A stretch of DNA of 64,000 bases from Polytrichum commune. Lineage: Eukaryota > Streptophyta > Polytrichopsida > Polytrichales > Polytrichaceae. The position numbers and the translations under genes were made by a program. How positions within the stretch are numbered: the first letter of the stretch is position 1; each line of letters opens with the position of its first letter. The stretch spans positions 37,634,001 through 37,698,000 of the forward strand of contig OX485806.1 of the NCBI GenBank assembly GCA_950295325.1, written 5' to 3'. Shown here one piece after another: positions 11,031-23,203 of this stretch. Below the pieces are notes generated by a model that searched no databases, had not been told where the DNA came from, and saw nothing but the letters and a program-made list of their open reading frames with translations.

Positions 11031-11255
11031 AGTATGCATCTTAGCATTGCCAATTGTCAGTATGCATTTTAGTGTTGCGAACTGTGAGTATCCATTTTAG
11101 TCTATTCAACTGTGAATTCATTTTGGCGTTGCCAATTGTGGGTATCCATTTTAGTTTTGCCATCTGTGAGTAAGCAATGTAGAGTTGCCAACTGTGAGTA
11201 TGCAATTTAGTGTTGCCAACTGTGAGTATCCAATTTAGTGTTGCTAATTGTGATG
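11031..11255 (+). repeat. Tandem repeat, about 31-bp unit
   Basis: About seven imperfect units of the form TTAGTGTTGCCAACTGTGAG then TATCCAATT. It begins roughly 580 bp after the right BiP stop codon and could lie in, or just beyond, its 3' UTR. Confidence 0.85.
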
Positions 11256-13226
11256 ATGGCTTTTAATTCTTTCAATTCTGTAATCTGCCTCATTTAACGA
11301 TTCGTAATTATGTGCATACCTAGTTGTTTCGCCATGTGAAGCAGTCTAGTTGCATGTTTTGCCATCTGAACGACATGGCATGAAGGCAATGCTGTGTGCC
11401 GAGTTACACGGAGGGCTTGCTGTTATGAATATAGGGCTCTCGTTCCTCTCCATTCTATGATGGTGTTTGGCTTATGTAGTCGTCATTGTTTACAAATTTT
11501 GAAGGTTTTTCCTGTAAACCTAGTCAAGCGACGCCATGCACATTTGTGTGAAGGAAAATCTGCTGTTGGGAACAACGAAGTTTGGAATATATATCTATGC
11601 CAGATCTTCTTCCACTAATCACTTTCTGTTGTTGTGTAGGTACGAGTAAGACAGACTTGAGTATAGTATCTGGATAGTTATTGCAAGGATTGCAAGTGCT
11701 TCACTCAATGATACCCTTGCAAATGGTGTTTCTGATATTCTGCTGTGTGGTCAGACGAAGTTGTTTGGGTGACTAAGTTGGACTATTTAGGTGCAGTGAT
11801 GGTCATTTGCAGATTGACTCAAAACTATTTCGTAGGTTTTCTACAGCTGCATGGAATATCTGGAGGTAAACAATGGTAACTCTGCTCCATAGTTTGAGAA
11901 TAATCTTTCTTTTTCTCGTCTTTTTGTGTTTGTTTCTCTCCTCTGTCACCAACATTATCCACTTTGCCTGATAGTCCACCATGGTTTTAGTTCTATGGCT
12001 GCTGCCTTCTATCCTGTTTGCTAATTCCTTGGGATTCTAGATTGCATTACTCACTTGGGTGTTGTTACGATGAAGCCAGTGACAGTTCAGCCATCATCGC
12101 TAAGGTATGTGGGCCTTATACGGTCACTCTTCCTAATTGGACACCTATATTTGAGTGGTTTATAGCAAGACTTGGATTAGTGAATTGATACCATAAAGAC
12201 ATGTGTCATGGTGAGACTAGACAACGAGGTCAAAATGTGGGCACCATTCTAGATTCAAAGGTGATCACAATTGGGAAGGCTAATGCAATGACTTAAAAGA
12301 GGATAGAATCTGCACTTTGACCTCCTATACTTTTTGCATCTAAACTTTGATCATGAAATGACAATCTGTGGTTCACAGTTCCTAGCCAGACGATTCCTGA
12401 TTCAATCCAGCATAAAAAACTGTGTGTTGAGTTGGAGATGCCCATAATAGGACTGCACATCTTACATAGTGTGAAACCGCCACAAATATTCTTCTGGAGG
12501 AAGTTCCATTCAATCATCAGTTCAGGTATGTCCCACTGAAATCCTAGTTAGTTACTGTGAGAGGGTCTTGTTGGGGACTGTCTCAGCAGTGAGACTTTAT
12601 CTAGGTTGTTGTAGCTCTCTCTATTTCTCAGGTATGAGGGCAATCAATTTGATTAACCCCTAAATGCTTACAAGTCAAAAGTTGATCATTTTTTACTGTG
12701 GGGCTCTTGAAGGGTGTCTTGACATATTGCAAAAAGTCTATAACTAGTTACATATGGGAAAATGGGTACCTACTCCAACCAAGGATTTTCTTATAAAGAA
12801 TTTAGCTCAATAAATGGCTCTTCATGAGATTTCGGAAAACTCTCTTCACCGGTTGCTTCAAGAATGGCTGTTCACAATGTATAAATTTGTGAAACTTTCT
12901 TGTGGATATATGGACAGGATCTAGAGGTATCTGCATGATTTTTCCCTGAGAGTGAGATATGTATTTATGCGATGTCTTTTTAATAAACAACCTTCAGCCA
13001 ATGAATTCACATCTATATCATAAACTTAAAGATTTCAAAGGTAAGATGGTTCAAGTTTCTGAGCTGAATTGGGGTGGAGAATTTCGGGTGCAGATCATGG
13101 AACTCAAAAGTGTAGACTTTTAAACTTAAATGTTTTCATCACTCTGGCTGCATGTGAGAGAGGACTTCCATACTTGCAGCAGGTTAAGCAACATATGAAA
13201 TTCAATCCAGAAAATTGGAAAGTTTG

Positions 13227-13256
13227 GTTTAGGGTTTAGGGTTCAGGGTTTAGGAC
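13227..13256 (+). repeat. Interstitial telomere-type run
   Basis: Short degenerate array of GGTTTAGGG / GGGTTCAGGG units. TTTAGGG is the usual plant telomere repeat, so this supports a plant source. It is too short to be a telomere. Confidence 0.7.
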
Positions 13257-13848
13257 GCATTGCTGATCTGGCAGTTAGTTTTGGTCGTTTGATACACTGG
13301 TGAGTCATTTCGAAATTCATTTAATGTGATCAAATTTAAAGAGTATTGCTGCTCGATATGAGGTGTATACACCGCACTTGGATACCAATTTTCCAGTTCT
13401 CATCACCCCTGTCAAGTATACCTGCTTGCGGGGCCTCAAAAATGAAGAGTTTTATCTTTGATCTCGTTTTTGAGATGGAAGTTTGGCAGGTTCAATCACC
13501 TCTTTGGCTGATATGTATGTGTTCCTTGCTACATAATCAAATGACTTTTCTAGTTGATCCGCAACCAACAGCTGCAAATGATTCACTTATAGCAGTGAAG
13601 TTGGTTCATCGCAGTTACAATACATGTGATAGAAGAGGCAACAGTGTCATAGTTTTGGGTTGCTAAGTTTGTTTAGTGGACATCATGATTCTCATTGCAA
13701 GGCATACAGAAGTGACTTAGCTTTGTGACATTACGAACCTGTAACTTCTTTGTGAGTATATCTGGTCACTTATGGTTTCACTGAGAAAGCTTTCTGCTAA
13801 ACTGCTTGTTATTTATCAAGTTCTGCTTGAATGAAGCATAGTTATGCA

Positions 13849-13887
13849 ACATACATACATACGTACGTATATATATACATACATATG

Positions 13888-13927
<40 letters not shown>

Positions 13928-13929
13928 CC
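13849..13929. repeat. Compound microsatellite, (ACAT)n-(TA)n-(TG)n-(CG)n
   Basis: About 80 bp of almost uninterrupted alternating purine and pyrimidine. It ends with roughly 12 TG steps and then CG steps at 13895-13928, a composition that favours Z-DNA in supercoiled templates. Confidence 0.95.
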
Positions 13930-14230
13930 TATTGTGGGCACTTCCAACTCAAACTTATCATCTGTTGGATTCAGCAAAGTTTAAGAACTTGTTCTGCTTG
14001 TTTTACAAAATGAAGAAGAATGCTGAAGTGAAATTTGTGGTTAGGTGCAGGGGCCCAGTTTGAGCTTTGCTAGTGCTTAGAATGACATTTATGTGTGCCT
14101 AATCAAGTGTTACATGGTGTTTTGATAAAGAACTCTGCCATATTCAAGGAAACGTTTGTTTTGTTTGGAACTCTCCTGTGAGGCACTTGTAATAAAAAAA
14201 AATGGAAGTAATCTCAACCTAGTTACAAAA

Positions 14231-14440
14231 CAGTGTCCGGGGAGATTTTTGGGCATAATTGGTCGAAAAAATTCTAGTGTTTCCAGGCTCAACCGGTGAC
14301 AAGTTCCAATCTTCTGGTTTTTCTTTGTTAATTTGAGATATATTCCATAGATTCCTCTAAAATGATCGGTGATTGTCTTGAAGTTGTGAACTTCCGGTTG
14401 TTTCTCAAATTCAACTGGCTCATCTATATCTAAGAAGCTT
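14231..14440 (+). mobile_element. hAT-like MITE, 3' end eroded
   Basis: It starts CAGTGTCCGGGGAGATTTTT and follows the family layout: CCTAGTGTT-like block, CCGGT blocks, AATGATCGGT, then TTTCTCAAATTCAAC. The right end lacks the CTCCCCGATCACTG terminus and no matching target duplication is visible. Confidence 0.75.
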
Positions 14441-15939
14441 ATGGTTGAAGCATCTATAACCGATAAAATAAGAGAGTTTGCATATGTTTACGAGGAGTAA
14501 TAGAGTGGAATAATTCTTCTTGCAAAGAGAAACGGATTCTAAGGAGAATGGAATTGTTTAATTAAAATTTATGAATATGGAAATTGCTGCAAATTTCAAA
14601 GCTTAAATTTTAGGGTTACATAGTTAATCTATAAGTTAACCCATAACCGCTCATCTCAATGCTACTTGGCTACAACAATCGTTAAAACTCTTTTGGGGGT
14701 ACAACCCTACCTCTTTAATATGACACTTGATAATACAAGAACATCAATATAATGACACAAGTTTTTGTAAACCAAACTTTCTAGCCAAAATCTATCTCTA
14801 CATGTAATAAAAGCATATAAGGTGGGTCCCACATATGTATAAGTATGCAGTTAATATTAAATTTATGTACCTTTCATAAATGAGATGTGGATAGAAGATA
14901 TTTGTATGTAAAATGATGTTAAAATATGGGAACTATGGGAACTAGGTTCTTTTATTTCAAAACCTAATCAAGAGACTCATTAGCTTCTGCCACTTTTGCA
15001 ACAAATTTTCACCTAAACCCTAATTCACGTTGCACAGTTTATTTTTGAGCATTTTGAACTCAATGTTTATTATATTTGCTTTGATTCGTATGTTGTTGGA
15101 AAGCCCTTGAAGTTTCACTTCTTTTGGTGGTAGTTTTGTCCAATTTTGAGTTGTTATGTTCATGAGAGACCTCCACCTATTATGAAACTGGCAGATGCTC
15201 AACATCATGCCCAATTTTTAAATAAATTTTTTATGGACAACCCATTACATTTTACTCTTGGAAACATAATGAAATTGGAGGCCATATTGGAGAAGCTCAA
15301 TAAGATATATGTTGTTAATATGAAGTGGCAACTTTATTGGACTATTGATTCCTTCTTCAAGTCCACATAGATTTCATGAGAGCAATTTGCATGTTTGTAA
15401 AGATATTTGAGAGAACATTTACTTTGTATATGAGCGTGTGTTGAACATTGACTTCTTGCTATCGCAACCGATGAGTTGTTGTAGTAATTCATAGAATAAT
15501 GCTAGAAGTGGTTAGAAAATTATAAAAACATTTTGCGTCCAAAAGGAAGTGTTTGAATAAGACCTACTTACATTTGTGGGTGGGCCTTGTTCCATTTGGG
15601 GTCTCGACTCTCTAGTGTGACATTAAAGGCCCAGTGGCCAATAAAGAGAAGGACCAAAAGCATCCACTGAGAAGCTGAGCAATCATGGGCACAAGTGCTA
15701 TTTCGTGGTCTTCTGGACATGTGGTGGACACTTATTGGCGGCCAAAAAGTTCATTCTTAATGTATAGGCTTTTGAAGAGTTCGATGCCCTAATTTTCTTT
15801 TATATAATAAATGCATCAGGCCGTGAGGTTTTTCATGTGCTTTGGTCATTGCTTGGCCACACTTGAACACATTTGTATGGAAAAGTGTCAAAGAGACAAA
15901 ATTGATGACCCATTTATCACTACTTGACAACCAATGTAC
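14441..15939. other. Intergenic, no gene recognised
   Basis: AT-rich sequence with only short open frames, none resembling a known family. Confidence 0.5.
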
Positions 15940-16005
15940 TAAGGGCCACTTTATACTAGAGTTTGAGGGCTCTTGATCCGTGATATACAAATTATGTGAT
16001 TGATC

Positions 16006-16834
16006 CAGAGTTCGGGAAGTCTTTGAAGCCTTAGTGGCTAATTGCCGGTAGTTGCTACGAAGGGTCGGATTTTTACCAATTTACATCGGCAAGAGCCGGT
16101 CTTTTGTAAAATCAATCGGCCAATTGCCTATATTTTCATATTTTCATTGGCCAATATCCGATTAAATGGAATTCACATCGGCACTAATTGTTTAAAAAAT
16201 GTATGAAAAGTTATTAGAAATCATTTCTTAGTACAAAATCTTGAATAAGTGAAAAGAAAGGCATGTTCAAAACTTTAAATTTGAAGACTTAATATCCTTG
16301 GCAGGAAATGAACCTAGCAATGCCTTCACCACCTGAAGGCCAAGGGTCCCCCAATTCTTCATAGAGGCAATTTGGATTTGGTCATGAAAAGGTTGCATAA
16401 TTCAAAAAGTTCAAGGTTTAGGGTACTTCCTCAAGTGCATCATCAGATGCCCCAGACAAATACAAATAGCGCTCTGGATTGCTATACAAATAGCGAAACT
16501 TAATAGCATCCTTCCAAAGATCAAGAGCACTTGTTAGAATGTCATCAAAATCATTGTCTGGGCCTTCTATAGCAACACACATCAGACTTTCTAAGTTAGA
16601 TGTAGACACGGGTATCGGCCAATATTTGAAATTTGAATACTTCTTCTGGCTGAAATCCATTAACTCACAACAAGAATCGGCTACATTTCCGGGACATTTT
16701 CTGGTTCATCGGCTAATTGCCGGAGGTTTGAAATTATAGTCGGATTGCCATCCGATGGTTGGAAATTTGGACCGGCCATGAGGGGAAATCCATCGGCTGA
16801 TAATGAACTAGCCGTCGGTTCTCCCCGATCATAG
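16006..16834 (+). mobile_element. hAT-like element, 829 bp, longest copy of its family
   Basis: Perfect 8-bp target duplication GATTGATC at 15998-16005 and 16835-16842. The left end CAGAGTTCGGGAAG and right end TTCTCCCCGATCATAG are variants of the family terminus CAGTGATCGGGGAGA. The interior has repeated subterminal motifs (CGGCTAATTGCCGG, TTGGCCAATATCCG). It carries a possible transposase remnant on the minus strand and is nested in a TAA-flanked element. Confidence 0.85.
16418..16705 (-). pseudogene. Possible hAT transposase C-terminal remnant
   Basis: An open frame of about 95 codons inside the 829-bp hAT-like element, with no start codon required at its upstream end (stop at 16706-16708). 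The stretch NLESLMCVAIEGP, followed by an acidic patch and LDLW, resembles the C-terminal dimerisation region of hAT transposases (LNxLMRIxIEGP..W). The catalytic domain is absent. The position inside an element with 8-bp target duplications supports this reading, but the match is short. Confidence 0.4.
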
Positions 16835-17792
16835 GATTGATCAAGAAGTTAGAGAGGGTCTGAGTTCATTTTACACTAGACAATGAGGGCTTGAGGAACC
16901 AAAGAAATTTGAATGGATGAAAAATCTACATGACGTCTTACATGGCACTGAGTGCATGATTTTTCATGGTCTACAGTTGCGTTAGATTCATTAAAAAGAG
17001 GTGGGACCAACGCAAAACTAGGGGCCATGGCAAGCAATAATTTTTCATTAGGTCTTAGAATGTTAGATTACCATGATGGGGTCCTGGACTTTATACTATT
17101 TTGGAATGTCCATAATATATATATTGTAGTCCCTCAACATGGTTTACTTTCACTTTACACTAAGCTTGAGGGCTCAACAAATTGCAAAATTAGAGCCTAT
17201 TCCCCACAACACGGGCTTTGGATGATTTCAAGGGCCCTTAGATTATCATGGTCATTGGTCTTGCTCCGTGTGTGAAGTGGGCCTAAGGTAGATGGGTCTT
17301 AATTGGCTGCTTCTCCCAATTGCCCACTTCACCTAGGATATTAAACATGTGATTAGTGCAAGATGATTAGCAAATTCATACATAGGCTATATCCATTTTT
17401 CCATGTAACTCTCCAAGCTCAAATGAGATTGTTATTTTATATCAAAATGAAAATTCTCTTAACTTGTAAAAGATCATTTCCAATTATGTTAGTTGTTGAA
17501 CTTGAATAGTTGACCAAACCCCATGGGGGGGGGGGGGGGCTCTTCATTGGATACCTAAATGACATGTGTGGGTGACTATGAATAAATCTCTTATATATGA
17601 GAATTTGCTAGAGAAAAACAAATGTATACTTACTGACGATAGGCTAGCTAGAAAATGGGCTCATATATTTATATTAGTTTTTTCAATTTAATGTGATAAA
17701 TGCCTCCACTATGTACACAAATTATAGTTCATGAAATAAATATGCCTTTAGTACATACACAAGTATTAAAAAACTATTACCACATGATGACA

Positions 17793-17850
17793 TTGGATGA
17801 AAACATTAATTGGATGAAAACATTAATTGGATGAAAACATTAATTGGATG
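17793..17850 (+). repeat. 17-bp tandem repeat, 3.5 copies
   Basis: TTGGATGAAAACATTAA is repeated almost perfectly, starting at 17793, 17810, 17827 and 17844. Confidence 0.95.
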
Positions 17851-18218
17851 AGACTAGCACATCGATTGTCTTGTATATTCTCTAAACCTTGGGGCCTCCT
17901 TTTGTACATCTACCTTTACTCCAAACTTTATGGTAGCCTTTTTAAGTTTACTCACCTGACAAAACAACATCTCTCCCTCATGTATACTATACATACACTA
18001 ATGCATCATAAAATAATCCTTCTCACACTAATCTTAGCTCATTCATACAAGGTACGAAGAGTCCACCCTCTCGAATAAAGTTGTCGTCAAAAAGCAATTC
18101 AATTCTTCTTCTTCTTTTTTCCTTTTTTTCCTTTTTGTTTAATTTTTTAAATATAATTTGAATCCGTTCTTGGATCCACACCTAACCCACACACACTCAC
18201 ATACATGTGTCCAATTAA

Positions 18219-18259
18219 GATGATGATGATGATGATGATTATATATATATATATATATA
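18219..18259. repeat. (GAT)7 then (AT)n microsatellite
   Basis: Uninterrupted GAT triplets pass directly into an AT run of about 20 bp. Confidence 0.95.
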
Positions 18260-18768
18260 GAGCTGACTAATCTTGTCTGGATTAGACTCTTGTTAGAATA
18301 GGATATGTTATCCCTCTTGTAGAGTTATGTTATGTAATGTTATTGACAACATACATCCCTATCAGAGTAGGGTCTTGATAATCAAATGATATTTTATTAT
18401 ATATTCCTCATAGTAATGGTTCTTATTTTCCATATACCCCGGTAGAATTACCTTCTGTCCCCATTGGATATCACGAGTGAATTCTCCTTATACACAGGAT
18501 ACATCTTAGTATATGCTAATTAATCAGTATACATTAGCTATCCACCTTTCTGTAGAGGTATTTATAAGAACAGCTTTAGTTCTTACATCTTGCCCTTTCC
18601 TCATACTTACTGTACATGACTTGCATGTAAAATTTCCAAGTGGTTAACGACATCCCTTGACTCATGGATTTAACCCATAAAAGAACTGTTCAAGAACTCA
18701 CAGGGTCATTAGTAGCCCCTAGTCTCAGATGGTCATTTGTACGTGCATTATTGGCACCACCATTTGAC

Positions 18769-19135
18769 GGATAACATTACCCAACCCAATACTCTTAACT
18801 CCGGCGCGGAGTTCGATGCAGCTCCGATGCGGCTCCGGGGAGGTTCGGATGCCAGCTCCGGTGGGTTCGGGTGGGTTGGGGCAAAAATTGCCCCCTATTT
18901 TTTTGATTGGGTGGGGCCTTACTTGATCTCATAAGGGGCCTCCTAGGGTAATTTGGGACTGTAGAACCCAAATTTAGCAGAAAAAAATCAAAAAAAAATC
19001 ATCAAGGGGCCAAAACGGGGAGGGGCCAGAAAAATGGACCCACCGGAGCTGGCATCCGAACCTCCCCGGAGCCGCATCGGAGCCGCATCGAACTCCGCGC
19101 CGGAGTTAAGAGTATTGGGTTGGGTAATGTTAGGG
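18769..19135. mobile_element. Mutator-like MITE with 95-bp terminal inverted repeats
   Basis: A 367-bp element flanked by the perfect 9-bp duplication CCATTTGAC (18760-18768 and 19136-19144). The arms 18772-18866 and 19038-19132 are inverted copies; I see one mismatch (GATGCAGCTCC against GATGCGGCTCC). The arms are GC-rich with repeated GCTCCG motifs, unlike the surrounding AT-rich DNA. Nine-base duplications and long TIRs fit Mutator-like elements. Near-identical arms suggest recent insertion or recent arm conversion. Confidence 0.9.
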
Positions 19136-19144
19136 CCATTTGAC

Positions 19145-22100
19145 ACTGGTTAAGTGTTTATACTACTTGTATATAGTACAGAGTAAGGATCTGTTCTGAG
19201 TCAATATTCCCTGTAATTTCTGCTCTCAACAAGTCATAAGAGAGAGATCAGAGATTTTTCTATCATTCTCACATGGCTTTTTTCGAACATCAGTCTTATT
19301 TAATTTCACCCCGCCCAGTGTCCAAGATACCCTTCTCCCTCATATGGTCACTTTCAGAATATGTAAAATGTGGTTCTGAATACATACTCGTTTCTGAGTC
19401 TTGTAATTCAGTAAGATCTTTATTCTCTCAATTATTCAACTAGTCATCAGACCAATTTCAAGTGTAAGTAGCTTCACAAATTTACTTCAATGGTACTTTC
19501 TGATGCTCATCTCTCAAATGGTTACTATGGAAGCGCTTAAGGATGCAGTCCATAGAACATTTTTCCTTTCTTCTCATCTGGTCCTAGAATTTAATACGGA
19601 ATAGTTCCAGTACTTAAATGGTAATACAGTGTTTGTGGTTTATCAAAATTACTAGTGACAGTCAGCATTGATTGATAGCTACTTATAAGCAGGGAAAGGG
19701 TTCAAAATATCTCTGCCTTGTATCATAGTTCAAACAAGTACTTATAGCCCGTCTTATCAGAACAGGTATATGTATCAATCAATATGTAGATATAGTATAT
19801 ATTGTTTTTCTTCAAGAAAGATGTACTCATAGTCAGTGTTCCAAATTTCAAAGAGAAATTTCTTGGGAGTTTGCTATGAGTGGACAATTCTTCGGAATGT
19901 GCATAGCACTTGTAGAAGAGGTCCTCACTTGTGCCCATGCTCCCCAACATTACCAAAACATAAGTTAGTAGAGCGTACAACAGGTGTAGGCGGACCTTCT
20001 TACTTGTTATCGATGTCAACAAGGCTATACATCTTCCATGGAATTCCTGGAAATACAATATCATCTACATTTGCATATATTTAAAAGAATCTTAAAGCAA
20101 GAATTGGGTGACTACACATATATAACTGAATCACCCATGTATTCCTACTCTTTTTCAAGTGCAGTCTGTGTAGTAATACTACTCATTATATCAGCACCTT
20201 GAAGTCGCTGTTGGATGAACTCATCTTGCTCATCTTGATGCAACTACTCTTCTTGAGAGCAGTGTGCAATTCTGTCGTTGAATTTCGACTATATTGCTAA
20301 GAGGTAGCTTAATCAGGTATCTCACAGACTGTGTAGAGTGATGTAGGAAGATGCTTCTGTGGCAGACTCAAATGTTTCTAAAGCAGACTGTCTTTAGAAA
20401 CTTTAGTACTTCTCGGCACCTCTCAAAGCCTAAAAACCATCTCGCTGTTCTCTCAATGCTGCTAATAGCTGCTTGTTTCTACCACATTCCCTTGAGCTAT
20501 GTTTCTCAAGTTCTACCTCACTCTGCCCCAAGTGACTCTGCTGTGACAGATTTCACCCGTGTGCCGGTTTATATAATACTGTACTTTTTTCTTTTTCCCT
20601 TTACGGGCAGCCCATGAGGAATATTCGGTGGCCCGTTCTTGCAGATTTTCAAGAAAGAGAGAGAGAGAGAGGTGGATAAAATTCAACCAAGTAACCTTAA
20701 TTGTTGGTCAATTAAGGTTCATTTGTACCCATATGATGTCACAAAATACACAAATTATAGTAGGCTGATAGCATGATGGGAAAAAATATGCCCAATAAAT
20801 TATCAATTTGGAAAAATGAAATTTTTATAAAACATTTTATAAAAAAATCAAGCATTATATATATATATAGGCACAAAACATATGCTTCATACAAACCCAT
20901 CTATTTTAATTTGCTTCTCATTCATTCATGATGGCTAAGTATGCGATGTCAACATGTAGGATTAAGAATAAGTCTTTTCAGTGTGCTAATTTACGACTCT
21001 TGAATTTTCTGAATTTTGAACATTTTTATTATGATTCTCCTTTCATTTTGGCCTTCAGGCCATATGACCCATTAATTTTCAAGAAAAAATAGGCTCAAAT
21101 TTTTCTTAATCATTTTATGCCCAACTTGCTATCAGGCAATGATATTCTGAGTGTTAAAGTCTAACTAATTGTGGAAAGGAATTTGTGCGGTCCACTTCAT
21201 TATCGTTTCATGATGCCCTTGGGTGGTGCACTTAATTAGTGTGGAGTTGTGGTGCTTTTTGACTTATTGTTTAGTATAAAAGGGAATTGTGAGGACCTTT
21301 GATCGTGCAATTCTCAAAGTTTAGGTTTACTGTGTGGAGGTTGATCTTTATCGTATGCTGTGTTGGTTTTACTGGTACTCTATATTTCATAACAATTTTA
21401 TTTCCACCCGATTTAGACAATGAACATAGATTGTCATGTGGAGTGTATTGCCAACAACAACTACTTGAGTTCTTGTTTTATTTTATTTTATTTTTATTTG
21501 GCATAAATTGAAAAATCAATTGTAAGAAAGGAACCAAAACACAATCACCTCATGAGAACCAGCGCAACCCGAGGGGAAATCAAGAACTACTTGAGTTTTT
21601 CAAGTATCAGAAGGAAAAACAAACATAGGAACAACAAACAAGTTCACTAGGCCTATGAAAACTCAACAAACAAAAAAACACAATAGAACATGAACATGCC
21701 ACCAACCTTGTGCGAATTTCCCAAAGCGTTAAGAAGAAGACCCAAAGGTTATTGCGAACCACTATCTACTCTTTTTTTTCAAAATTCCCAATAAATTTAC
21801 ACAAATTCAATCTCAAAGTCCTTTGCCCCAATCTCTCAAGCCCCAAAGGAGTGGCAACAATGATCTTAACCCATAAATTCTATGTAGAATCTCAATGACC
21901 CAATTTATAAGAAAGACGAGAAGCCCATGTGAAATCCTAGCCTTGGTAATATGTACCCCATAACTTTGGCTTCCTGGACTTTAAAATAACTTTCATTTCA
22001 TAACCCTCCAACACCCTCTAGGATACCACGATACTCTACAATGTTTGCCTTAATGCACAGACCTAGTTTTATTCTATAACATGATTATGAGTACTTTGTA

Positions 22101-22489
22101 ATATCTCTCACCTATATTAGTATTTATCTTCTTTAAATTGTTTTTTTCCCTTCCTACCCTCCATTATCTAATATCCTTGTTTAAAAAACATCCCATGCTA
22201 CATTATTAAATTTTGATGGGTTATTTAAAACCTTATGTCTTCGTGAGTTGTTGATTTTTGTTTTTTTGTTTTTTTTGTTTTATTTTTTCCTTTTTGTTTG
22301 GAAAAAATGGGCCCATTCTTTGCTCTCACATAGTTTACATGATTTACACCAAGTGCACACCTGAGGTCATCCGTTTCTTTCGAGATTTATGTGAGTAAGT
22401 TCAATGATAATTGTCCTCAATGTAAATTAGAAATGTGGAAATCTTGTTACTATTAATTTTGAGGTGTATATATATATATATATATATAT
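19145..22489. other. Intergenic, no gene recognised
   Basis: AT-rich sequence. It contains short A/T and GA runs (20652-20672 is GA-rich) and a 25-bp TA microsatellite at 22467-22491. Frames at 19723-20084 and 20351-20617 were inspected and show no recognisable family. The words AACCCGAGGGGAAATCAAG at about 21567 recur near 33357. Confidence 0.5.
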
Positions 22490-22768
22490 ATTAGAGTAGA
22501 CTGATTACGACCTTTGTACTACCTCTCATGTGGAGAATGTCCAGGGTACGATCAACTAGATAGAACATATTGGATAGGTTGATACTGGAATGGACAAAAG
22601 ACTACGCCGTCTAACAACTTTGTACATATCTATATGATTTTGATCTATGTGTTTTCCTATATGAAAGTATATGTTTTTTTCCCCTCTCAAGGGGGTATTC
22701 AAAGCATTCATCTTATTCACTCTTGGTCTCCTGTCTATCTAGTATAGTTAGATTGCATTGTCTTAACA
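22490..22768 (+). mobile_element. Probable copia 5' LTR remnant with PBS-like site
   Basis: The sequence upstream of the copia gag relic ends in ..CTTAACA and is followed by TATTATCAGACA (22769-22780). This resembles the initiator-Met tRNA primer site TGGTATCAGAGC used by plant copia elements. The left edge is uncertain because it merges with a TA microsatellite. No partner LTR was found. Confidence 0.45.
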
Positions 22769-23203
22769 TATTATCAGACACTATTGCTTTGTTACATACA
22801 CTTGTCTATACAACTTTATGCATTATCTGACGGTTCGAAATCTGAGCGTTTTTTTACTCTGAAACCTTATCTCGAGGCACCTTCCTTAGCTAGATCCCCC
22901 CCTTCTTACAGGTATATGCTCTATAGATACATTTTTTAGTTTTTTTTTTCTTCTGCTCTCAAGAGATTGTCTGCCTCTGCAACCGCATCACATGCTTATA
23001 GATACATCCTTGCAGCATATTATATATATTTATTTCTCAATTACACTTTCTTATTGCTATTTACTTATTTGTTACATCATTGTATTGACTGCTGTAGAAT
23101 TGCTATTCAAATCCATGTTTTTTGTAGCTAGATTTCTTTTCTCTCTCTTACAAGGACCCACCGCAAACCAAAGTTTTCTTTTTGTACAGACAATGTTATT
23201 GCC

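Larger units (their letters stand above)
10453..14230. other. Intergenic region downstream of right BiP
   Basis: This holds the BiP 3' UTR, a 31-bp tandem repeat (11031-11255), a telomere-like run (13227-13256) and a long simple repeat (13849-13929). The 94-codon frame at 10614-10898 has no family resemblance. No gene was recognised. Confidence 0.6.
15943..17283 (+). mobile_element. PIF/Harbinger-like element, split by an hAT insertion
   Basis: The ends GGGCCACTTTATACTAGA and its inverted partner (..TGTGAAGTGGGCC) are flanked by TAA on both sides (15940-15942 and 17284-17286). The GGGCC terminus with a TAA target duplication fits the PIF/Harbinger (Tourist) type. An 829-bp hAT-like element sits inside at 16006-16834, so the original element was about 500 bp. 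Subterminal repeats read TTTACACTA..TTGAGGGCT. Confidence 0.75.
17287..18759. other. Intergenic with simple repeats
   Basis: No gene was recognised. It contains a run of 15 G at 17525-17539, a 17-bp tandem repeat at 17793-17850, and GAT/AT microsatellites at 18219-18259. From about 18290 the sequence has LTR-like texture, but no boundaries could be set. Confidence 0.5.

Noticed and set aside
18290-19290. Possible LTR around the Mutator-like MITE
   Set aside because: Texture is LTR-like, but I found no TG..CA ends, no convincing primer site and no partner.
19723-20084. Overlapping frames on both strands as copia remnants
   Set aside because: No conserved copia motif could be found in either strand.
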